NCBI GenBank assembly: GCA_036873135.1
Contig: JAPTYO010000002.1
Span: 32,603,452 to 32,667,451, forward strand
Direction: 5' to 3'
From: Clarkia xantiana subsp. parviflora
Lineage: Eukaryota > Streptophyta > Magnoliopsida > Myrtales > Onagraceae
Length of the DNA: 64,000 bases
Shown here: positions 56,361-64,000 of the stretch, in pieces
Layout: each line of letters begins with the position of its first letter
Position numbering within the stretch: position 1 is the first letter of the stretch
Made by a program: the position numbers and the translations under genes
The notes under the pieces: generated by a model
Seen by the model: the letters and a program-made list of their open reading frames with translations, nothing else
The model's database searches: none
What the model was told of the DNA's origin: nothing

Positions 56361-57403
56361 GGGTTAAGGGTACTTTTGGTACCATATGTTTGCATGAAAT
56401 CCACTGTTCATACATGATATTTTTTTGTATCAATTTGGTACCAAAGGTTTCCATTTTGTACCGTTTTCATACATCCGTTAACTTTCTGTAAAAAATGACC
56501 GTTAAGTTGACTTGTGCCTTGCACGTAAGGTGGTTTTTTTTTAACGAAAAATGAAACTTGTTTTGCCTATAATGCCCCCACTTCACCTTCTACTACGACC
56601 AGGTCACCGTGACGTTCCTCTCAGGCGAGGTCTTCGTCGGAAACGCCTCCATCGCGTCGTTCACCAGCTACCCCAATAACCAGACGGTCTTCCGCGGCGT
56701 CTCCGTGTCAGCGGACGTCGTGAATCTCGACACAGGGGATCTCAGCACCCTTTGCTCAGATCTGAAGAGATCGATAGGGATTCCTCTGAAAATCAAAATG
56801 GATACAGAAGTGAGAGTGAAGAGTGGGAAAGTGAAGAGCAAGAAAGTGGGATTCATAGTGATTTGCGACGAATTCAAAGGGCTGGTCCCTCCCAAACGGA
56901 AGTCCCCGTCGGTGGCCATAGTTGCAGACTCCAAATGCAATGTGGATCTCAATTTCAAGATATGGAAATTCACTTTCTGACCACAATTCTCTCTCAGGGC
57001 TGTTCTTCATTAATTATGGAAGTTGTATGAGTTTTATTTTATTTTGTGGAGGTTGTATTAACATTTGAAATCATTTGGAGGAAACAAAGATCATCAAATT
57101 CACATAGTGTGGGGAAGGAAGTTATTGAATTCAAAGAAGAGGCCAAACACCACAGGAGGACGACGACAGCAGCCTATACTTGCAGGTAAGGGTATTTTTG
57201 TCCGTACAAGTTTCATTTTTCGTTAAAAAATCAGCTCATGTGCCTAGCACATGACAACTTAACTGCCGTTTTTGACAGAAAGTTGACGGATGTATGAAAA
57301 CGTTACAAAATGGAAACGTTTGCTACCAAATTGGTACAAAAAAAACTTCCGGTATGAACATGGATTTCATGCAAACATATGGTACCAAAAGTACTCTTAA
57401 CCC
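56361..57403. mobile_element. Pack-MULE-like element with long inverted repeats
   Basis: 1,043 bp. Inverted repeats of about 200 bp start GGGTTAAGGGTACTTTTGG on the left and its complement on the right (GGGTTAAGAGTACTTTTGG). Flanking 9 bp are GATAGTGAC (56352-56360) and AATAGTGGC (57404-57412), seven of nine the same, fitting a 9-bp MULE duplication. Between the repeats lies a GC-rich host gene fragment. No transposase, so it is non-autonomous. Confidence 0.85.
56585..56980 (+). pseudogene. Captured LEA_2 / NDR1-HIN1-like gene fragment
   Basis: Open frame of about 131 codons from TFYYDQVTV to a TGA, with no ATG at its start (begins near the left inverted repeat). Residues such as GNASIASFTSY, VVNLDTGDLSTLC, IKMDTEVRVKSGKVKSK and VNLDF-like DLNFKIWKFTF are typical of the C-terminal LEA_2 domain of NHL membrane proteins in defence and stress. 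The N-terminal cytosolic part and transmembrane helix are absent. Base composition is much richer in GC than its surroundings, as expected for capture. Confidence 0.75.
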
Positions 57404-57482
57404 AATAGTGGCACTATTTCATTGCAAATATGATTGCCAGAAATTCATTCCCATAGACAGTCAAGGCTTGTTAACTTGGAGA

Positions 57483-58600
57483 TAAAGATTTTCTAATGAA
57501 GGCTAGTGGATGTTGATCTTGCATTAGTACTACTCCAATACCTTTGAAAGAAGCATATGTCTCAATAATGAACTACTCGGTGAAATCAGGAAGTACTAGA
57601 ACTAGGACAGCAATTAGAGTTGCACGAAGGGCTTCAAATGATAGTTTTGCAAACTCAGACCAAATAAAGTTTCCCTTTTTTAGTAGGTTTGTTAATGGAC
57701 GAGACAATTCAAAATAGCAAATTATAAAACGTCGACGGTATCCAGTAAAACCATGGAAACCCCTCAATTACTCGACATTTGGTAATGGCCACTGTTTCAC
57801 ATCCTCAATTTTCTATGGCTATGTTTCAACTCCTGCACCTGAGTTAATGTGTCCCAAATACTCAACTACAGATCCCCAAAGGCACACCTAGACATCTTGG
57901 CAAACAACCTATGTTGCCTCAACAAGGACAAAACATCATTGAGGTGTTAGATTTGAGACTCTAGAGACTTGTACACCAATACATCACCAAAGAATACCAA
58001 GACACAACTATGTAGCAATAAATGAAAGACTGAATTCATTAATGCTTGAAAAGTGGTAGGTGCATTGGTGAGGCCAAAGGGCAAAAGCAATAACTCAAAA
58101 TTACATTGGTGTATCCTAAAAGAATTTTTGAAACATCATCTGGCCAAATTCAAATTTTATAGTAGAACGCAAATCAATCTTCGAAAATATAATTGCTCCA
58201 TGTAATTCATCCAATAAATTTTCCATAAAAGGTACAGGAAATCTATTATTTATGGTAGCATCATTAAGTTTCCTATAATCCATACACATAACCCAAGTTC
58301 CATCCTTTTTCTTCACCAAAACCACTAAGGAAGCAACTGGGCTTTTACTTTCTCTAATAACTCCAGAATTCATTGGTCATCTTCTCAATTATATCCGTTT
58401 GAGATGCTAGGTATCAATAAGGCTTTTGATAGATTGCAGATACCACCTACTTCAAAGTAATCTGGTGGTCAAGGTCAAAATCCCTTAAATGAAACAAAGT
58501 TAAAGGTAGTTGGAAGACATCATCAAATTTAGTTAATACATTAGAAATATTTGAAAACTGAGCAAACCCCATTATGGTGGAAGAAAGTGGTTGATCCTAC
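57483..58600 (-). pseudogene. Decayed gypsy RT fragment (chromovirus-like)
   Basis: Minus strand: RT lead-in [20 protein letters not shown] and [12 protein letters not shown] (58373-58240), [18 protein letters not shown], then after several breaks GFTGYRRRFI, LTNLLKKGNFIW and VLVLPDF (57767-57573). These are RT and the RT-RNase H connection of Tekay/Reina-like chromoviruses. Many stops; an old copy. Confidence 0.82.
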
Positions 58601-59188
58601 TTTGGACTAACCAACTGCAAGCTACACAAGTGAATTGATGCTAGCTAGCTCTAATAATTCAATGATGCGGAAATCTTCTTTAATGAACACAGTGCAAAAT
58701 CATTATGCTCAATTCCCTTCAATTCCACATCCATATTATCAACCTTGTAAATATTCACTGTTAAATCGAGGAAATTCTACTTTACCAAATCGAAATGAAC
58801 ATTGTTGCTGTTTTTGTGGAAACGGATTTCCATGCTCACTATGCACCGGCGGTGGAGACTTCACTTAAGAAGAGATTCATATGCGTTGTAATAAAATATT
58901 AAATTGTGATGCCATTGCCGCATGTTGTGACGCCATTGCAGCTTGTTGCCAATTCGTTTACCAGATCGTGCAGATCCACTATAGATATGTCCATCTCGTC
59001 CTTTCGAGTAACCCATCTCTGCATAATCTTATTGTGATCCTTCGTCCGCAGTTCCAATGTCTTGACTTCTTGGCTGCTTGTGCTCTCTGCGATGATCATT
59101 TGTGAATCATGAACAAAAATGCCACCGGAAATGTGGTTGGGATCAAGAATAATGAAGAAAGTGGGAGGATCGATACTCTGATACCAAT
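58601..59188 (-). pseudogene. 5' internal part of the decayed gypsy element
   Basis: Primer site TTGGTATCAGAGTA (minus, about 59173-59187) followed by a poorly kept gag start. Most of gag and the protease are gone. The small plus-strand ORF at 58635-58868 is not supported. Confidence 0.6.
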
Positions 59189-59590
59189 TGATAGGTGACG
59201 AAAAAAATTAAGGATAAGAGAAGTTGTTCGCAAGAATTTCGATACTTCTATTATTCAACAACCAACTATTAATGGCAACTATAGTTCTGTTACAATCTCA
59301 AGTGTCTAACTTTTTGAATTCCCACTAATGACCTCCATCTTTTACAATTGATTAATAAGACCCCAACTAATTATATACATAAAAGAACGAAATCAGCAGA
59401 ATGATAAGAGTCATGACTCTCTCTTTCGCCTTCCCAATCTTAATTGGAGTGATAATGCCTTAATTTATTATTCGTTGTTTATCCATTTATGCCTGACCGG
59501 CCAGTCGAATTTAGAAATGATACCATTTTGAGTGAATGTACCATTTATGGATGATGACAGCCTCCAATTTGTTATATATAATGCAATATT
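59189..59590 (-). repeat. 5' LTR of the decayed gypsy element
   Basis: Begins (plus view) TGATAGGTGACG next to the primer site. The right end is uncertain; similarity to a second LTR could not be used because none is in the window. Confidence 0.45.
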
Positions 59591-59925
59591 ATTTTTCCCA
59601 CCCCACCTGGTCTCGATGTCATTTTTTTAGGATAGAAATTATTTGTAAACCCACTAAATCTGCATCTTTCACTAGTTCAAACTTATGATATTTATTTACT
59701 TACGTTTCAAAATATTGTTATTTAATTATATTGATTAACATTGGCAGATGTAAAAGTAAATTGGAATCTATTCTTAGAGTTCTTCATGTTACTCGTCAAG
59801 TTCTCATCATGTTTTTAGATTATTTTTAATTATTTTTAGTAGAAATCAAACCTATGAGATATTTCAAAATTCGATTTGAACCCCGGAATAGCTTCAAGAA
59901 ACATTTTGCTAGGTTCAATTGAACT

Positions 59926-61008
59926 CAGGGACGAAGCTGTGTAGAGGTCAGAGGGGGCAATTGCCCCTCCTGACTTCCATACAAGTTTCAATACATACAT
60001 ACAAGCTTCATGAAAAAAATCGGTTTTACTTAAGTTTGCCCCCTCTGAAATTTTTGAAAAACAGTAGTATAAGTGTTTGCCCCAGATCTAAAGTTTCATT
60101 TGACAAAGAAAAAAGAAAAAAATTAAGTGATAAAAGTATGATTTTCTGGTTTTCTTTGTGTGCTCTTAACAATGTCTTCTTCCTTGTAAAGAATGGAGAA
60201 TGGGAAGAAGATGAAGTGAGGAGAGAGAGAAGAGATAACTTTCGATGTTGTCTTTGCTTGTAAAAAAGAAAGTTACACTCTACTAAACAAACTACAACCT
60301 ATAGTCTATACTATCCTACTACTAGACTAGCTAGCCTAATATAATAGGCTACGAGAAGATAATTAAAGTTATTAGAATTTGTTCAATTTTTGTTTTTTAA
60401 AGACTCAATTATTATTCAAGTCACCTATTTTAAGTAATTTCTCTATTTATTTATTGCTCACTTGTACTTAATGTATTCATTTATTTATTTATTTATTGCG
60501 TATATAAATATTGGGTAATACATAATTTAGATAAGAAGTGCAATATAATAAATTTACAAATAAACAAGGGATAAATAATAATAGATTCAACAAAGTTTTA
60601 TATTATGTATGTATTACGATCCAATAAAGTTTTATAATATTTATAGGAGTTTTTTCATATTTTTTTTAAGAGTATTGATTTATATTTATATTTTTATTAT
60701 AATTTATATGTAAATTTAAGGTGTAAATTATTAAAATAAGAAAATAAATTATTATATTTTATTTAAATTTTACTACAAAAACATGTTTACTCCTTAAAAG
60801 CCAGAACGGGACTTTGGGATGACGCTTTTTGACATTTCGTCATGTATACTTTTAACTCTAAAAAATGTAACTGTTATCAATTCGACCTATAAAAAATTAT
60901 ATTTAGGTCTTTATTTTTTAAATTATTTAATTAATTTAAATTCTTGCTCTCATTCATACATAAAAAAAATCTTGCCCACTCTGAAAACAGATGCTGGCTT
61001 CGTCCCTG
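59926..61008. mobile_element. Non-autonomous hAT element
   Basis: Inverted ends CAGGGACGAAGC at 59926-59937 and its complement at 60997-61008, flanked by perfect 8-bp duplications ATTGAACT (59918-59925 and 61009-61016). CAGGGRCGRAGC ends and 8-bp duplications are typical of the Tip100-like hAT group. 1,083 bp, AT-rich, no transposase; the ORF at 59919-60263 crosses its border and is spurious. Confidence 0.92.
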
Positions 61009-61016
61009 ATTGAACT

Positions 61017-61955
61017 TATGCAAAAATAAAAATAAAGATGAAGAGTATGATTGAAATTCATTAAAAAATAAACATATATGAATATGATTAAGAAGAATAA
61101 TACATTTTTTTTCGACATGTCACTTTTTGTTTGTCTAGCGTACTACCACGGAATATTTAATGGAAGATTTGATGAAAAATTAACGGAGTAACAATTTTTC
61201 AGTCATTTGAAACTTATGCAACTATTCATAAACGTAAAAAAATAAAAGATAATTAGGCGAAAAAAACTATGAATATTGATTCGAACATAATTTTTTTAAG
61301 TGATTTTCCTCTATAATTAGGAAGTACCTAACCGTATATGTTTATTTTATGCTATGTACCTCAAAACGTAGGATGCTTTTGGATGTTAGGACAAAACAAC
61401 ACTTATGCTTTCTTCATCAATGACCAAACCCCTCATGTTTTACTTGGTCATTAGTTTTTCCTAACAAATAGGAGAATTAGGTGACAATCTGCGAAGGAAA
61501 AAAAATTGAGTGGTCTAACTGCAATCCATCTGATCGGGACAATCGCTTCCTTGTTGTTCGGAGGCAAGGAAATGAACGGGCCCAAAAAAGAGGGGTCGGA
61601 GAATACATATAAGGAACTTTCTTCATCATCACATTTTGCTCGTTAATGACAACAAATAAGGCATTCATGTGCCAACGGACCATGTCGACTCAATAAAAAA
61701 AAACCTCCGATTTGATTCACCAATTCGTTGGTCTTGGCAAGGTCGAGTCATTCCCGACCAAGCCCCCTTGTCTCCATCATGGTCTCCGGAATTTGTTCCT
61801 AGAACCGTCGTCATTACAAACACTTTTTTTATAAGAGTTGAATTTTGGATTTTTAGTTGCCAAAGCAATAAAATTTTCTAATTTAGAGGAGAAAAAACAA
61901 AAAGATTTTGAAAGAAAAACAACAACAAAAAGACTAGAAGAAGTTTTGAGGTAAA
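61017..61955 (+). other. Upstream region of pectate lyase 2
   Basis: About 940 bp, AT-rich, no gene seen. It should include promoter and 5' UTR; no TATA box assigned with confidence. An A-rich leader runs into the ATG at 61956. Confidence 0.4.
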
Positions 61956-63491
61956 ATGAAGAAGGGAGAATACTTTGTTTTTTGGAGCATAGCATTTTGT
62001 TGGGTTGTGTCGGTAGGGGCCCACATCGCGGAGTTCGACGAGTACTGGCAGCGGCGAGCCGAAGAGGCTAAGGCTATTGCCCAAGCGGCCTATGTTCCCA
62101 ACCCACTTGAAGTCATCAATCATGTCAACCTTCTCGTAAATAAGTAACTATACTATATATCTCGCTCTCTTTGCTTTATTACTGACTGATTTTTTTATTA
62201 GTTTCATATGATTTTATTTATGTATCGTTTCCATAGGGCCACTCAAGGCACCAATGGCACCCGAAGAGAGTTGAAGAAATATGTTGGGCCATGTAGTGCC
62301 TCGAACCCGATCGATCAGTGTTGGAGATGCCAGAAGAACTGGGCGACAGATCGGAAGAGATTAGCGAAATGCGCGCTAGGGTTTGGTCGGAAGACCACCG
62401 GAGGGTTGGACGGGGAAATATATGTTGTCACTGATGGCTCAGACGAGGATGTAAAAAACCCTAAACCCGGGACCCTTCGATATGCAGTAACTCGAAAGGA
62501 ACCGTTGTGGATCACGTTTGCCAACAGCATGATCATTGAGCTAAAAGAAGAGCTGTTGGTGACCAGCAACACGACTATCGACGCTCGAGGAGCCAATATA
62601 CGTATATGCTATGGCGCCGGCATTACGTTACAATTTGTCCATAACGTTATCATCCACGGATTACATATCCATGACATCGTGGCGACCGAGGGAGGTGAAA
62701 TCATGGATTATGCTGGTCATGTCGGGTTGAGGACAAAGGCGGATGGAGACGGCATTTCCATCTACGGCTCATCCAACATATGGCTCGATCATCTCTCCAT
62801 GTCATTCTGCATGGACGGCCTCATCGATGCGATTATGGGGTCCACGGCCATAACAATTTCGAACAGTCGTTTCACCCATCACAACGATGTAAAAGCCTGT
62901 TACTGTGTTTGGGAAAATTCTTGTGCTTACTTACACCAATCAAATTAAAAGATGTCAAGTGGTGTAAACACTAAGCTTACACAATAATCGTATCTTCTGA
63001 TTCTGACGACTTGCATTGTGCAGGTGATGTTGTTGGGGGCGAACGACGCACACTCGGGTGACACAATCATGCAAGTAACGCTTGCATTCAACGCCTTTGG
63101 AAAAGGTCTGGTCCAGAGAATGCCGAGGTGTCGATGGGGGTTCACCCATGTAGTAAACAACGACTACACCCACTGGCTGATGTACGCCATCGGTGGTACC
63201 AAGAGCCCAACCATCATCTGCCAAGGCAACCGTTTCGTCGCTCCAGAAAATGCAGTAACAAAGGAGATCACCAAGAGGGACTTCTCCCCCGAAAGCGAAT
63301 GGAGAAACTGGATGTGGAAGTCCCAGAATGATCTGATGGTGAACGGAGCCCACTTTACCGAGTCTGGACCGCCCTTCGACAAGAGTAAGTTCCAAATGGG
63401 GGACTTGATTGACCCAAAGCCCGGCACGTTCGTCACGCAACTCACCCGTATGTCTGGCGCCCTCGACTGTGTCCCCAATAAGGAATGCTAG
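61956..63491 (+). CDS. Pectate lyase 2 (PL1 family), three exons
   Basis: Same enzyme family and likely wall role as the gene at 50978. Exons 61956-62143, 62237-62888 and 63024-63491 give 435 residues; exon 1 is 188 nt and the first intron phase is the same in both genes, and the exon ends fall at the same residues. Signal-peptide-like residues 1-22, N-terminal domain [34 protein letters not shown] (245-248), [17 protein letters not shown] (312-317), [20 protein letters not shown]. The second motif NDYTHW is closer to the consensus than in gene 1. The usual Cys after WxDH is Leu here too. No disruption; probably functional. Tandem paralogue, about 9.4 kb apart, same strand. Confidence 0.94.
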
Positions 63492-64000
63492 ATTAATACA
63501 ATCTCTTTGCTCTTAAACCATGCATCAATTATACCCAAGTTCAAATTTAAATATACTTAACTAATTATCAAGGACCACATTAAAAGTCCTGGATATTTAC
63601 ACAACTGTGAGTCGTCCAGTTAGCTAGTTTTTGCAAGATATGTGTCAAAAGAAATAGTAGTCCAGAGCTGCATATTATTCATATAATGATGGTCTTTTTT
63701 CCTTTGTAAATAAATATTTTTTGTTCATTAATCAAAAGAGATTTCCTTATATGCCATGCTTTTTCTCTTGAAAGACCAGGGATTCCTATAAGGATCATAC
63801 ACCATATAGTTGATTCTTTTGTTAAATTTCACATTGGACAAAAATAGATAAACAAGCCAACAAAAAGCAACTATCTTTACAAGTGGGTCTCTAAAATTGA
63901 TGACTATCATGTATTTAACAAATAGCCCTCACACGAGGGTAAGACCAAAATGAATTAACCGATATTTTTCCATCTTAAAACTAATTTGTAACAGAACAGG
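63492..64000. other. 3' flank of pectate lyase 2
   Basis: AT-rich DNA to the window end; no gene or element recognised. Confidence 0.4.

Noticed and set aside
58635..58868. Cys-rich plus-strand ORF
   Set aside because: It lies opposite the decayed gypsy internal region and shows no known motif.
59919..60263. 114-codon plus-strand ORF
   Set aside because: It starts in the target duplication and crosses the hAT terminus; no domain.
61477..61881. Short ORFs on both strands before pectate lyase 2
   Set aside because: Overlapping on both strands, no domain, and in the likely promoter region.

Overview
The window is nuclear DNA of a flowering plant, most likely a eudicot. The evidence is: spliced genes with GT-AG introns of about 70-150 bp, two plant-type pectate lyases with the plant-specific N-terminal domain, Tat/Ogre-type Ty3-gypsy retrotransposons, a Copia element, Helitron-like elements, a Pack-MULE-like element and a non-autonomous hAT. 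Only two loci look like ordinary host genes (50978-52537 and 61956-63491). Almost everything else is nested mobile DNA.

Layout. 1-20870: a minus-strand Ogre-like element (LTR part, primer site, extra ORF1, gag, protease, G-patch-like stretch, a 152-bp intron, RT, RNase H, integrase). Its pol is split by a young plus-strand Tat/Retand-like element at 3185-14262 (LTRs about 98.6% identical). 20871-29505: a rearranged array of a second gypsy family with three LTRs, two minus and one plus; its order is explained by one inversion of 20871-25340. 29868-40576: a complete minus-strand Tat-type element with a perfect GGTAG duplication. It has gag and protease but no recognisable RT or integrase, and a second Gag-like segment lies where pol should be. 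40577-50568: AT-rich DNA with a CACTA-like terminus and two head-to-tail Helitron-like units, the second interrupted by a Copia element (44200-49461, duplication GGATC). 50978-52537: pectate lyase 1. 52861-55286: a third Helitron-like element. 55540-61008: a Tat-like LTR remnant, a Pack-MULE-like element carrying an LEA_2/NHL gene fragment, a decayed gypsy pol with its 5' LTR, and a hAT element with a perfect 8-bp duplication. 61956-63491: pectate lyase 2, a tandem paralogue of the first.

Most notable: the elements at 3185-14262 and 29868-40576 each carry, opposite to gag-pol, a multi-exon gene with clean GT-AG introns. The two proteins are related (a similar N-terminal domain, a predicted C-terminal coiled coil). 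In the first element the TATA region of the antisense gene is identical over 17 nt to the TATA region of the LTR. The first element's Gag also has a long Arg-Ser dipeptide tract like those of SR splicing factors. The second element's duplicated Gag in place of pol is unusual.

How parts work together: the two pectate lyases are probably secreted wall-modifying enzymes. The non-autonomous elements (29868-40576, the 20871-29505 array, hAT, MULE, Helitrons) would need enzymes supplied by other copies. All assignments come from reading motifs, ends, duplications and splice signals by eye; no database search or alignment program was run.
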